Assembly: GCF_001314995.1 (NCBI RefSeq)
Contig: NZ_CP012938.1
Span: 5,456,001 to 5,520,000, forward strand
Direction of reading: 5' to 3'
Length of the DNA stretch: 64,000 nucleotides
From: Bacteroides ovatus
GTDB lineage: Bacteria; Bacteroidota; Bacteroidia; Bacteroidales; Bacteroidaceae
Part shown: positions 8,095 through 18,184 of the stretch, in pieces
How positions within the stretch are numbered: position 1 is the stretch's first letter
Layout: every line of letters starts with the position of its first letter
Made by a program: the position numbers and the translations under genes
Notes under the pieces: generated by a model
Seen by the model: the letters and a program-made list of their open reading frames with translations, nothing else
Database searches by the model: none
What the model was told of the DNA's origin: nothing

Positions 8095-8799
8095 TCATTC
8101 TTTCAGCCGGTCAATGGTCTTTCGGATGCCGTATGCGACCGATGTCATGTTGTTCTTGATGGATGACAGCGCGGAAGACAGGGTCGATACCGAAACGGAA
8201 CGTGTCCCGTCCTTGGACTGCAGGAATGCACCCTTGCCGAGAACATTCTGCCACCGGGACTGGATAAGCGAGTTTTCAAGAAGCGCGTCGAACAGGATTA
8301 CCACACGGCGGATATTGTTCACTCGGATGGAAAAGCCTTTCTTACAGGCGAAAAGAGCCTCCATGTCTTCAATGCGTACAGAAACACAGAACAGATGATA
8401 AGTATTGGCACAAGCCACAATACTTTCCATCTGTTCCGGGGTAAAATCACAGCCAAAAGAAAGGGAGAGATCTGCCGGTCGGTCAATGTGGGGCGGACCG
8501 AGCGGAGGCAACGATTCCGAGGTATCATACATCCGTTTCAGCTTCATGCACTCGTCAAACGTGAAATTCGGCGTAGCAAAGCAAATCTGGACGAAACGGG
8601 CGTACTCGGTCAGCAGCCCCTTGACGATGTGGATGTTCATTTCGTGGCAGTTCCGGCAGGCCGCATGGTCGCAGTCTATGTACCGGTGTCCGTTTACGAA
8701 ATCGTCCACATAACGGTGGTACTGTTTACCACCCGACACAACATCGTGGAGATAAACTGTTTTTGCTTCGGTTAGCAGGGCGAAAAGTTCATTCGCCAC
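8095..8799 (-). CDS. Hypothetical element protein, probable 5' frameshift
   Basis: The frame gives 234 residues from a GTG at 8799, but protein-like sequence continues upstream without a start codon (KDLKTAFSLFGG, then FAAEKDVANELF) back to a stop overlapping an ATG at 8875. That ATG is followed by AAAAGACCTG; with three As instead of four it would read MKDLKTAFSLF and join this frame. So a single-base insertion near the start is likely. I recognise no domain. A DHAACRNCHEMN segment (about residue 43) could bind metal, and the C-terminal half is alpha/beta-like. It lies between integrase and the HTH regulator, a usual place for element-specific accessory genes. Confidence 0.55.
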   Translation of the reverse strand: MANELFALLTEAKTVYLHDVVSGGKQYHRYVDDFVNGHRYIDCDHAACRNCHEMNIHIVKGLLTEYARFVQICFATPNFTFDECMKLKRMYDTSESLPPLGPPHIDRPADLSLSFGCDFTPEQMESIVACANTYHLFCVSVRIEDMEALFACKKGFSIRVNNIRRVVILFDALLENSLIQSRWQNVLGKGAFLQSKDGTRSVSVSTLSSALSSIKNNMTSVAYGIRKTIDRLKE

Positions 8800-8861
8800 A
8801 TCCTTCTCCGCAGCGAAGTGCTGCAGGTGTTGGCTCCCTCCAAAAAGAGAGAAGGCCGTCT

Positions 8862-8978
8862 TCAGGTCTTTTCATGTCGATTTACCTTTTTGAGTTTATA
8901 ATATGTGATGAAAGCATTAACTTCGGTTGCGTTCACAACCGGAGCAATGCCATAAATTGATGTTTGTAAATTAGACAT
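8862..8978 (-). CDS. Small ORF (38 residues) after the integrase
   Basis: MSNLQTSIYGIAPVVNATEVNAF starts 21 bp after the integrase stop and ends in a TGA that overlaps the start region of the next gene. Composition is protein-like but no family is recognised. A start at 8987 is also possible. Confidence 0.35.
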   Translation of the reverse strand: MSNLQTSIYGIAPVVNATEVNAFITYYKLKKVNRHEKT

Positions 8979-8998
8979 GAACCACATAGTGCCGTCAA

Positions 8999-10144
8999 TT
9001 AGTGAAACAAACCGTTTACAAGATTCACTGCCTCGTCCTTCTTCTTGTTGATAATCTTGGCATACACCTGTGTCATTTTTACGTCGGCATGACCGAGCAA
9101 CTTCGAGACGGTATATAAATCCGCGCCGAGCGTCAGCATCATGGTGGCGAATGTATGCCGGCTGGTGTGATAGGAGAACCGCTTGGAGATTCCGGCTGCT
9201 TTCGCCCAAGGTTTGAGCTGCATCCTGATTGTATTGGCGGACGGCAGGTCGAACACATTATCTTCCGATGATTTTCCCCCACGTTCCGGCATCCACTTCA
9301 ACGCTTCAGGAGAGAGGGGCAGGTAAATAGGCTCTTTGGTCTTTTTCATGGACACGGCCAAACGGTACTGTCCCCGGTCAACGAACACGTCTTTCCATTT
9401 CAACTTGATTATATCGCTGATGCGCAATCCGCAGAAGCAGGAGAACAGATACGCGCATTTTACTATCTCGTATTCCTCGTGGGGCATAGGAGTGTCAATC
9501 AACGCCTGTACCTCTTCGATGGTCATGTACGACCGCATACTCTCCGGCTTACGGATTTTCTCCGACTTCTCAAGCTCGTTGAAAGGGTTGGCCTTCATCT
9601 TTTTCTTCCTGACGGCAGAGTTCAACGCACCGTTCAACGCACGGTAATAATTGTGAAGCGTGTAGTTTGATATGTCCTTGCCTTTCGGATGATATTCCGT
9701 CAACAGATAAGTGATGTAGCCCCGGCAGAAGTCCCCGTCAATCTGATCCAGTGTGACCATTTCTCCGGCATAGTCTTTCAGTATGCGCATGGCAATCTTG
9801 ATTTGGTTGCCGTCTTTCTTGCCCGCACTCTCTTGGGCTTCCATGTAAACCTTCATCCAGTCCAACAGATAAGTCTTGTCCTTACGGAATACGATTCCTG
9901 CCTCATTGCTGGTCAGTTCGATAATACGTTTCGACTTGATGGCATTGGCGGCATCCATTGTCGCCTGATTCTGCCTACGGGCATTATTATCCGTCTCCGG
10001 GATAATATACATCTTGAGGTATTCATACGTCCGCTTTCCATCGCGGTATATATCCAGATATAGACTCTTGCTGCCATCGCTCAACGGCTTCATCCGAAGA
10101 CGAATCGGCTCTTTGACTTTTGTATGATTCTTAACTCGTGCCAT
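8999..10144 (-). CDS. Tyrosine integrase of the conjugative element (intact)
   Basis: I start at 10144 (MARVKNHTKVKEPIRLRMK) because an extension to 10240 runs through the promoter. The 381-residue protein has an N-terminal arm-binding segment, a SAM-like core-binding domain (about residues 85-190) and a complete catalytic domain: Arg in CGLRISD (about 240), HTSRH (about 327-331), LLGH (about 352) and the Tyr nucleophile in QVYAKI (about 361). It belongs to the Bacteroides integrase group that inserts conjugative and mobilisable transposons. It is the rightmost gene of the element, next to the junction with the broken R-M gene, and should catalyse excision and integration of the 1-10.3 kb element. 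Confidence 0.93.
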   Translation of the reverse strand: MARVKNHTKVKEPIRLRMKPLSDGSKSLYLDIYRDGKRTYEYLKMYIIPETDNNARRQNQATMDAANAIKSKRIIELTSNEAGIVFRKDKTYLLDWMKVYMEAQESAGKKDGNQIKIAMRILKDYAGEMVTLDQIDGDFCRGYITYLLTEYHPKGKDISNYTLHNYYRALNGALNSAVRKKKMKANPFNELEKSEKIRKPESMRSYMTIEEVQALIDTPMPHEEYEIVKCAYLFSCFCGLRISDIIKLKWKDVFVDRGQYRLAVSMKKTKEPIYLPLSPEALKWMPERGGKSSEDNVFDLPSANTIRMQLKPWAKAAGISKRFSYHTSRHTFATMMLTLGADLYTVSKLLGHADVKMTQVYAKIINKKKDEAVNLVNGLFH

Positions 10145-10172
10145 AGGGATTCCTTTCTCATTTTTCCTATTG

Positions 10173-10219
10173 CAAATATACGGATAAGTATCGAGATTAA
10201 GAAACAAATAAGAAACAAA
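10173..10219 (-). promoter_or_regulatory. Integrase promoter with tandem 11-bp repeats (possible arm sites)
   Basis: On the minus strand TATATTTG (10173-10180) is a perfect Bacteroides -7 box, 28 bp before the integrase ATG. Upstream, TAAGAAACAAA occurs twice in tandem (10198-10208 and 10209-10219, plus-strand reading), and the rc of each supplies a TTTG. The nearest TTTG is 24 bp from the -7 box, the same spacing as at the second integrase. The tandem repeats could be integrase arm-binding sites of attR. Confidence 0.6.
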
Positions 10220-10332
10220 ATTGCACCAAATAAGAGCCAATTCACTGAAAGTACTGAAAACAACTGAAAATAAAAATAGGCTTATAAAACACTGATTTAT
10301 AGCTTATTTATTATCACTTTATTGGGTGTTGT

Positions 10333-13185
10333 TTGCATTTTGTATATATACTGCGTAAATCTGGAAACTTTATTCATGAAAAAGATGTGAAGGCTTTTTT
10401 GAATCTTATTTCCAAGGAGGACAAGAATAGTTGCTATCCGTTTGCCAACGAGGAATATCGCAACATCTTCCGTCATACGCTATGGATGTTGCCGGGTGTG
10501 AAGGAGGCTCGTGCCATGAGTGCTTTACTGCAATCACATCCTGTATTCCAGCATTTCAAGGTGGTGAATGTGGCAGGAGACGGTGACGAGGACGAAGAGA
10601 GCAAGGATGCGCTTGTTGCGGTGGAAGAAGCCATCGGCAAAGACCCTGATGCCACCCGTACCATTACCTTGTCCTGCGGACGATTGACCACGGGTGTCAG
10701 TGTCAAGGCGTGGACGGGCGTATTCATGTTGTCCGGCTCTTATAATACCGCTGCATCAAGTTATATGCAGACCATCTTCCGTGTGCAGACGCCTGCCACC
10801 ATCAACGGACGTGTCAAGGAACAATGTTATGTGTTTGACTTTGCTCCCGACAGGACACTGAAAGTCATTGCCGAGACTGTAAAGATTTCTTCCAAGGCAG
10901 GAAAAACCAGCGGCAACGACCGCAAGATTATGGGTGAGTTCCTGAACTTCTGTCCGATTATCTCCATCGAAGGCTCCAAGATGAGCCAGTTCGATGTACC
11001 CAAGATGTTGGAGCAACTTAAACGTGTTTATGTGGAAAGGGTTGTCCGCAACGGTTTCGAGGACAAGAGCCTGTATAATGACGAGTTGATGAAGCTCAAT
11101 GACTTGGAATTGCAGGAGTTTGATGACCTGAAAAAGATTATCGGCCAGACCAAGGCAATGCCCAAAACCAATCAGGTGGACATCAACAACCAAGGGCTGA
11201 CCGATGAGCAATACGAGGAACTTGAAGACCTTGAAAAGAAATCCAAGAAGAGGGGCAAGGACAAGCAACCTTTGACGGAAGAAGAGAAGAAGCGTCTTGA
11301 AGAGTTGAAGAAGAAAAAGAACAACCGCGAGGCTGCCATATCCATTCTTCGGGGTATCTCCATCCGTATGCCATTGCTTATCTACGGTGCAGAGTTGAGC
11401 GATGAGAGTCAAGATATAACGATTGACAACTTCGCTTCACTCATCGACCCGCAATCGTGGGAGGAATTCATGCCCAAGGGTGTTACCAAACAGAAGTTCA
11501 ACAGCATCAAGAAATACTATGACCCGGAAATATTCTGTGCGGCAGGCAAGCGCATCCGTGCCATGGCTCGTGCTGCTGACAAGTTAAGTGTGGAGGAACG
11601 CATTGAGCGCATCACGGATATATTCAGCACGTTCCGCAATCCCGACAAAGAAACGGTGCTTACCCCTTGGCGTGTCGTCAATATGCACCTTGGGGATTGT
11701 TTAGGCGGTTATAACTTTTTTGAAAAGGGGTATGAAACCACTTTGTCAGAACCTCGTTTCATCGACCGTGGCGAAGTGACTGCCAATGTGTTTGCCCCGG
11801 ATTCCCATATCCTTGAAATCAACTCCAAGTCAGGATTATATCCTCTATACATGGCATACAGCATTTACCGTACAAGGCTCAAGGACTCCCTGTTTTCGGT
11901 GTCAAGCATTGAGGATGAACAGCGTATATGGGACAAGGTGGTGGCTGAAAACATCTTCGTCATCTGTAAAACTCCGATGGCAAAGAGCATCACCAAACGC
12001 ACCCTTATAGGTTTCCGTAAAGCGAAGGTAAACACCCGATATTTCGAGGACTTAATCAATCAAATCAAAAACAAACCGGAACATTTTATCAAGCAGGTAG
12101 ATAAATTCATTACGGACAGAACAGGAATAAAGAATATGAAAATCAATGCGATAGTGGGGAATCCGCCGTATCAAGAGGTTGTTGCACAAAAAGAAACTGC
12201 AAATGGGCAAAAAGTTAGTGTTAGTATATTCCAATACTTTCAAACAATAAGCGACCAATTAGGTAGATACACTTCACTGATTTATCCCGGTGCAAGGTGG
12301 ATTCATCGTTCAGGAAAAGGGCTTGAACAATTTGGGTTTACGCAAATCAATGACCCACATTTGTGCTTTCTGAAATTCTTCCCTGATTCAACAGATGTAT
12401 TCAAAGAAGTTGGAATCGCTGATGGTTTGTCTATAGTGATGAAAGACACGCAAAAGAAGAGTAATGGATTTAGATACGTCTATTCTAAAAAAGGTAAGGA
12501 GGTGACGATTGAAGCCAATAATCCGAAAGAAGAATTATTCTCTTTGAATCCACTTGATAATGAAATCACAGATTCTTTGAATTGCGCTATTATAAAATAT
12601 GGATGTTTGCATGATGCCATATTACCTCGTAGTCTGTTTTCTATCGAAAGTGATTTCGTAGAAAAGAATCCTATGCTAGTGATAGACTATCACGAAGGTG
12701 ACAATTATGATCCTGAATCAGAAATAAAACTCTTCACAAATGACAAAGCAGGAAAGAGTGGTAGAGCCAAATGGTACATAGCAAATAAAGATGTTATCAC
12801 AACAGGGCGTGAACACTTAAACAGATGGAAAGTCATCGTTTCAAGTGCAAATGCAGGAGGACAAAAGCGTAGCAACCAAATTGCCATCGTAGATAACCAC
12901 AGTGCATTTGGTCGCTCTCGCGTAGCATTGAAAACATTTGCCACAGAACAAGAAGCCAAGAATTTCTTCAAATATGCAACAAGCGAGATAATTCGCTTTG
13001 CTTTTTTGCTTACTGACGAATCTTTGACCTCTTTAGCTAAGAAAGTTCCAGATTTATTAAATTATTCGGATGACAATGGTATTGTTGATTATAGCAGTAA
13101 TATAAATGCTCAACTTTATGAATTATTTGGCATCGATGAAAAGAATCAACAACATATAAGAGATGTGCTTGCAACGAAAGAATAA
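10333..13185 (+). pseudogene. Helicase/N6-methyltransferase restriction-modification protein, N-terminal part lost
   Basis: The 950-residue frame begins inside a superfamily-2 helicase: only the C-terminal motifs remain (TLSCGRLTTGVSV, YMQTIFRVQTP, residues 115-155). The Walker A and DEAD regions are absent. A Lys/Glu-rich linker (about 300-345) follows, then an adenine methyltransferase with a motif-I-like segment ILEINSKSGLYPLY (about 492) and catalytic GNPPY (about 608), and a target-recognition region to the end. This is the back part of a single-chain restriction-modification enzyme (Eco57I/type III-like). The frame stays open upstream only to a TAG at 10300, in sequence unlike the protein, and begins with TTG. 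The adjacent element insertion is the likely cause. Restriction activity is probably lost. Confidence 0.8.
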
Positions 13186-13329
13186 TATGCCCAAATTTGC
13201 CCCAAAAGAAGACTACTTATTAAATTCTCCTTTTCGGGCAAATTTTGGTAAATAATCTATTTATCTCTATTGATATATATTTTATTATCCACTTAAAGAC
13301 CGAGATGAAATTCAATTTATTGTATTGAA

Positions 13330-14595
13330 CTACCCCGACTCTTTATTACAATCATCTGATATAAGGTCAGAATGCTCATCAGATATTGCCTGACTAGGAA
13401 TACGCGGTAAGGCCTGACGTTGTATGTATAGTGCATAACGTTCTGTTATATGTCTTATGAATGGTTGTAAAATTCGACCTTTCTTGTTTTCTTTAACATC
13501 AGAATAAAGTTTTATTGTTATTTCTTGAAATTTAAAGCGATAAAATTTGTTGCCTATGAGAGGTCCTAAAATAGCTTCATTATTTCGTTCTTTGAAAACT
13601 CCATACTTATGTTCAAACAAGTCTTTTTCTTCTTGTTGTTTTAATGCTTCGAATTTAATTAGATAAACCTTGTTAGCATTTGAACACTCAATACAATTCT
13701 TTTTTTTGCAATCAGTACATTCATGCTCTTTTCGACCTACACAATCACATGTTGGACGAATATTTAAATAATACTTTCCTTTTAATTTATAAATATCACC
13801 AGTCATAGAAGAATCCTTACTTGGGTTGAGTTCTAATCGTTGAGCTCGAAGGACATTCAACATTTCATCTTTAGTAGATTTTATCTCACCAATTTTGAAC
13901 AATTGCTCTTTTTCAATAGATATTGGCTGCATCCGCTCAAATATATTTTGTGTCAAGACATCTAAAAGTTCCTCATTGGGATTGACCGAATCGTCTTCTG
14001 CCGTTTTCCATATTGCTAATGGCCAATATTTTGCATTGCCCAATTGCTGAAATGTGTGAGTCTTGGCTCTTTCTACAGCATTTGCCCAAACTTTCAGTAC
14101 ATATATAGATGGCATTTCATCTATCCATGCACTTATCACTTCCATCACTTTTACATTCCCATCACTAATGATATCTGATTTACTTTTTATAAAAATGGGT
14201 ATATTATCAACATCTATTTTATTATCTTGGAGTTCTTTTTTTATATCTTCTACTCCACTATTACTGAATATAAAAATGGGTAAATAACAATCTTTTAAAA
14301 TTCTTTTTATAAACTGGAGGAGGGAAGCTCTGGCACTTTTTTCTAATTCTGATGCATGAGGTATAGGATTGCCTTCTTCATCAGATATACTAACGAGTTC
14401 CCAATCCAACAAAACAAAGCTAAATTTAGCAATATTGACCAAACTTACATTTGGAACATCTGCATATTTGACCAAAGGGAATCCTTTTGATTCAAGATTC
14501 TCAACAATACGAATGATTTTGTCACTGCTATCTTGATTGTATACTTGATCATCGACAACCATTCCAATACCAGAAAAAAGTTCTTCAATATTCAT
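13330..14595 (-). CDS. Receiver-domain protein with cysteine-cluster output region
   Basis: A 421-residue soluble protein. Residues 1-140 form a response-regulator receiver: acidic pair VVDD (D15, D16), phospho-acceptor D64 in VLLDWE, the Ser of FIFSNS and the Lys of FIKSK. An insertion follows D64. The rest matches no output domain I know. Near residues 280-302 six cysteines (CDC, ECTDC, NCIEC) look like a zinc-binding cluster, followed by a basic C-terminal region. The start overlaps the end of the kinase gene by 11 bp, so it is its cognate partner. It probably works with the kinase and methyltransferase of the same operon in an island defence system; that role is inference. Confidence 0.75.
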   Translation of the reverse strand: MNIEELFSGIGMVVDDQVYNQDSSDKIIRIVENLESKGFPLVKYADVPNVSLVNIAKFSFVLLDWELVSISDEEGNPIPHASELEKSARASLLQFIKRILKDCYLPIFIFSNSGVEDIKKELQDNKIDVDNIPIFIKSKSDIISDGNVKVMEVISAWIDEMPSIYVLKVWANAVERAKTHTFQQLGNAKYWPLAIWKTAEDDSVNPNEELLDVLTQNIFERMQPISIEKEQLFKIGEIKSTKDEMLNVLRAQRLELNPSKDSSMTGDIYKLKGKYYLNIRPTCDCVGRKEHECTDCKKKNCIECSNANKVYLIKFEALKQQEEKDLFEHKYGVFKERNNEAILGPLIGNKFYRFKFQEITIKLYSDVKENKKGRILQPFIRHITERYALYIQRQALPRIPSQAISDEHSDLISDDCNKESG

Positions 14596-16867
14596 TACGC
14601 TCTTGTTTTATAAAATTCACAATGAAGTTAGCACCAGTTAAAATTTCGTCTTCGGTTGTGTCTGCCAATTCAATAGAGTAGTCATTACGCTCCATAAGTT
14701 TTCTCGAAATATACAAACCTAAGCCACGCCCCTCTTGACCTTTCCCTGAGTAAAAAGCATCGAAAATATATGGTTTATCTTCATCTCTAATTCCCGGGCC
14801 GTTATCAGAAAATATTAGTTTACAATTATTACCATCTAAAGTTATAATCACTATTTTATTGTCTTTTTCTTCTAGCCAATAAATAGCGTTATCCAAGAGA
14901 TTAATCAACAATTGTAAAAGATCTGCATCAGTGCACTTTGCAACCAATGGGGAGCCAATAATATCTATCTTATATTTAATTTTAGATTCGGTTAATGTTC
15001 GCTTGTATATAGCAATGACCTTGTCTAAAATATCTTTCACTCTTATTTGACGACGTCTTTGTTTGGACGATGTAAACAACATCTGCATATCTTTCATTTG
15101 ATTTTGGATATATGAAAATACGCCATACAATTTCTGAAGTTCTGATGTTAAATTAGAATAATCAAAATTCAAATGTAAAGAATCTTCATATAATGATCTT
15201 AACTCATCAACCCCCTTGTTTAACATCATCATTATGTCATGGCTGGCAGTTTCTACAGAGATACCAACTGCTGCTAATGATTCAGTTCGTTCAACTCTAC
15301 AATTTAAATATTTGTTTTCTGATTTATATGCATTTTCTAATTGCGCTAAAAGAGATAATGCTTGCTTGTTATCTTTTAATTGATTTCGCAAATTAGAAAT
15401 TTCTGTACCTACTGCATCTCTTTTGACTTTATCAAGTTGAGATTTTTTTTCTTTATCGGACAAATATATCGCATAAGCTCCGTTTCGGACATATGACAAA
15501 AAACTCTGAATTATACAGATAAAATCTGTTGTGTAATTCCCTTCTTCAATAAGCCCTTCTCTATTCGTTTTATCTTTCAAATGCGGGTTTCCGAATTTGG
15601 TTATTTTGATTCTTCCAACAATTTGATCATTACTTAAAAAATCACCAGCCCGTACTGTTCCACGGCGTACTTCTATTTGTAACCAGTCATCGTCAGGATC
15701 ACCATAAGGAAGAACACGAATATTATCACGCAATAAGTATATTCTGTGCTCTTTAATAATGGATTTAGCCTCTTTGGGTAGGTAATATTTTGATGTTTCA
15801 TCTTTAGAGTTCAAATCAAAAACATAAAAATCAAACTCAAAATTACCAAAGTCAGAAACCTTGCGGAATATTTTTGTTGTTTTATCTTGAAAATGATTCC
15901 TAAAGACACTCAGCCCCCTCAACGCATCTTCTTGGATACTCACAGATTTAATAATACCATTTTGTTTATATGTGAATAACCCTGATTCTGAAGAATAGTG
16001 TCCATTTGTTATTTGTAGGACACTTTGTGTCTCTATTAAATTACGTAAAGTGATGTCGTTTGATTTTTCATCATTAACCAAAGTAGTTCCGTTGAGATAT
16101 AATCCAATTGTAAAACTGTTCTGCTTTTCATCCGAACTTATTACTTCATTAAATAAATCTCCAAATCTCAGAAAACTATCTTTGATTGGCTTAAGTTTTG
16201 CTAAAGACCATGAACCTGATAGATTTGATATCTCAATACGAGTTCCATGAATATTCTCACATTTGTTGAATTTTAAATTATTAACAATAACATCATGCTC
16301 CACAAACACATTAGGAGATTGGTCCTCTAATTTAAAATTTAATTCGTCTAAATAGAGCCCTTCATTACCTTCTTTGGCTCCGTCTATAAAATCACTATCA
16401 TATGAGCTTAAATCAAAACACAAAGTATATTCTTTATTACTTTCGGATTCCCTTCTTGAATTTAAGAGCCAATTTGCGGGTCTAGTTGTTAAATTTACTG
16501 TTTTGCCTAGTTTTAGCATAGCGTATCTACCGATACCTTTCTCTCCCTGAATGATACGATTATATTTAGGAGTCCTTCGTTCTGATCCATCTTTAGAAAA
16601 CTTATTAGGTGTAGCCGGACTCATCCAGGACTTTTCAATCCTCTCAGATGTCATGCCACATCCATTATCTTCAATAATGATTCGAGATTCTGAAGTAATA
16701 TTTAAAGACTCTGTGAATCCCTCAAAAGAGACCTTAACCCAATCTGCATCTGCATCATAGGCATTTTTTATCAATTCAATAACAGCAATCTGCTCGTTCT
16801 TAATTAGTTGATCACCCAACATGGTTAACAACCGTGCAAATGGTCTGATTGTTACATTCTTAGCCAT
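14585..16867 (-). CDS. Soluble HSP90-like ATPase fused to a histidine-kinase core
   Basis: Start at 16867 (MAKNVTIRPFARLLTML), one base after the methyltransferase stop; the longer reading from 16951 would overlap that gene by 83 bp. The 760-residue protein has two GHKL ATP sites. The N-terminal one is HSP90/MORC-like: ELIKNAYDADAD (31-42), DNGCGM (67-72), GEKGIGRYAML (about 103). The C-terminal one is a true kinase core: phospho-acceptor-like H543 in TASHDIMMM, N box INLLDNAIYWL, DNGPGI, IFDAFYSG and GRGLGLYI. No membrane segment or signal peptide is present, so sensing is cytoplasmic. It likely phosphorylates the receiver protein. An N-terminal chaperone-type ATPase as the input domain is uncommon. 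Confidence 0.8.
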   Translation of the reverse strand: MAKNVTIRPFARLLTMLGDQLIKNEQIAVIELIKNAYDADADWVKVSFEGFTESLNITSESRIIIEDNGCGMTSERIEKSWMSPATPNKFSKDGSERRTPKYNRIIQGEKGIGRYAMLKLGKTVNLTTRPANWLLNSRRESESNKEYTLCFDLSSYDSDFIDGAKEGNEGLYLDELNFKLEDQSPNVFVEHDVIVNNLKFNKCENIHGTRIEISNLSGSWSLAKLKPIKDSFLRFGDLFNEVISSDEKQNSFTIGLYLNGTTLVNDEKSNDITLRNLIETQSVLQITNGHYSSESGLFTYKQNGIIKSVSIQEDALRGLSVFRNHFQDKTTKIFRKVSDFGNFEFDFYVFDLNSKDETSKYYLPKEAKSIIKEHRIYLLRDNIRVLPYGDPDDDWLQIEVRRGTVRAGDFLSNDQIVGRIKITKFGNPHLKDKTNREGLIEEGNYTTDFICIIQSFLSYVRNGAYAIYLSDKEKKSQLDKVKRDAVGTEISNLRNQLKDNKQALSLLAQLENAYKSENKYLNCRVERTESLAAVGISVETASHDIMMMLNKGVDELRSLYEDSLHLNFDYSNLTSELQKLYGVFSYIQNQMKDMQMLFTSSKQRRRQIRVKDILDKVIAIYKRTLTESKIKYKIDIIGSPLVAKCTDADLLQLLINLLDNAIYWLEEKDNKIVIITLDGNNCKLIFSDNGPGIRDEDKPYIFDAFYSGKGQEGRGLGLYISRKLMERNDYSIELADTTEDEILTGANFIVNFIKQERNEY

Positions 16868-16868
16868 A

Positions 16869-18143
16869 CTAATTACATTTTCTTGCAAAAATGACAAACT
16901 CCTCTGAATAGACTTTCCTACAACTGCCTTTAATACTGGCAAATTTCCCATTAGTATCTCGATATGGGGTAAGTATTTTATTAGAAATTTTACGTCTATC
17001 TACTTCTATATTGACGAATCCTTCTGCTAACAAACATTCTGTCAAATGCTTCGCATTATCAATCTTTACTCCTTTATACTCTGTATTACCTATAACAAAC
17101 AGGCAGGCACCTCTAGTATTCAACATTTCAGCTACTTTATGTACAGTTGACTGCATGTCGATGTAATATTGTGCAATAGAACGTGCCTTCCTTTTGTCTA
17201 TTGAATACATCTTGAATACTATGTCTTGGCCTGTATTGTTTAGTTTTTTCAGGTTTTCATTAAACTCTTTTGAATGATACAAACTTCCTATTGTGCCCTC
17301 ACGGAGTGCTCTGAAATCATCAGTATATTCAAGCCAAAGCGTTGATAATTGATGTAAATCAGCATATTCATATGAAGTTACGTATGGGGGACTGGTTACA
17401 ATCAAGTCTGTAAATGGTTTATCAATATTGATATCCAAAATATTATTTCTTATAATATCTGCCTCTCCATATTCTTCATTTATATTTTCCATATTTGCTT
17501 TTCGCATCATATTTACTTGGCATATATATGAAGAAAGCACATCCTTGGGTTGCTTTTTAGGATCAATTTGCGGCTTAATTGATTTTGTAAGCCATCGTGA
17601 ACAAGATTTTAGTATATTAGAAAAGGCACACAGAAAGAAATTGCGATACAATCCGTCATTTGTAACCTGATATATTGCAGACCTAAGTTTTAAAAGGTCA
17701 TCAATGTGCGCTTCATCAAACCAGTAGCGAATACGCTCATTAGAATAAATGCGATTGCTTTTATCTACGCCACTCGTTTTGTACACAGCTATTATTTGGT
17801 CAAAAATATCTTTCAATTGTTTATCTTGGTATACATTACTCTTAGTTTCTGCAATCAATGTTGCTACAGGATTTATATCACATCCCCAAAAATGTTTGCC
17901 GCTCCTTACGGTTTCAAATGCTACCGTACCACAACCACAGAAAATATCTGCCACAGTTTTGACTGATATATTGTATTCCTCAGCTTTATGGATTGCTTTT
18001 GTAGTAATAAATGCAGGAAATTTAGCTGGATATGCATGTATACTATGCATACGCCTTTCTCGTTCTGCCGGCATATTCCATTCTTCTTTGACACTAATTG
18101 TATCAAAGTCAAGAGAGCGATAATTTTCCAGTGTTACATTCAT
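16869..18143 (-). CDS. Amino-DNA methyltransferase (TSPPY type)
   Basis: Start at 18143 (MNVTLENYRSLDFDT) is preferred because it leaves a normal leader after the promoter; 18167 would leave about 12 bases. The 424-residue protein has the SAM-binding motif DIFCGCGTVAFE (about residue 66) before the catalytic TSPPY (about 248), so it is an N4-cytosine or N6-adenine methyltransferase with motif I first. SIHAYPAKFPAF near the N-terminus is shared with phage-defence and R-M methylases as I recall. No nuclease gene follows; instead it leads an operon with the HSP90/kinase and receiver genes. It probably marks self DNA, or provides the signal the kinase reads (inference). Confidence 0.85.
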   Translation of the reverse strand: MNVTLENYRSLDFDTISVKEEWNMPAERERRMHSIHAYPAKFPAFITTKAIHKAEEYNISVKTVADIFCGCGTVAFETVRSGKHFWGCDINPVATLIAETKSNVYQDKQLKDIFDQIIAVYKTSGVDKSNRIYSNERIRYWFDEAHIDDLLKLRSAIYQVTNDGLYRNFFLCAFSNILKSCSRWLTKSIKPQIDPKKQPKDVLSSYICQVNMMRKANMENINEEYGEADIIRNNILDINIDKPFTDLIVTSPPYVTSYEYADLHQLSTLWLEYTDDFRALREGTIGSLYHSKEFNENLKKLNNTGQDIVFKMYSIDKRKARSIAQYYIDMQSTVHKVAEMLNTRGACLFVIGNTEYKGVKIDNAKHLTECLLAEGFVNIEVDRRKISNKILTPYRDTNGKFASIKGSCRKVYSEEFVIFARKCN

Positions 18144-18184
18144 TCTTGCTTTTGCTATTATATACAATATACCAAATATAGGGG

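Noticed and set aside
8862..9209. 115-residue minus-strand frame at the integrase end
   Set aside because: Its first two thirds are an out-of-frame reading of the integrase C-terminus; only the tail starting at 8978 may be real.
10756..11412. 218-residue minus-strand frame inside the R-M remnant
   Set aside because: Antisense to the methyltransferase chain and rich in Leu/Phe from antisense of Lys/Glu codons.
16868..16951. 28-residue extension of the HSP90-like kinase
   Set aside because: It overlaps the end of the methyltransferase gene, and the conserved GHKL domain begins right after the ATG at 16867.
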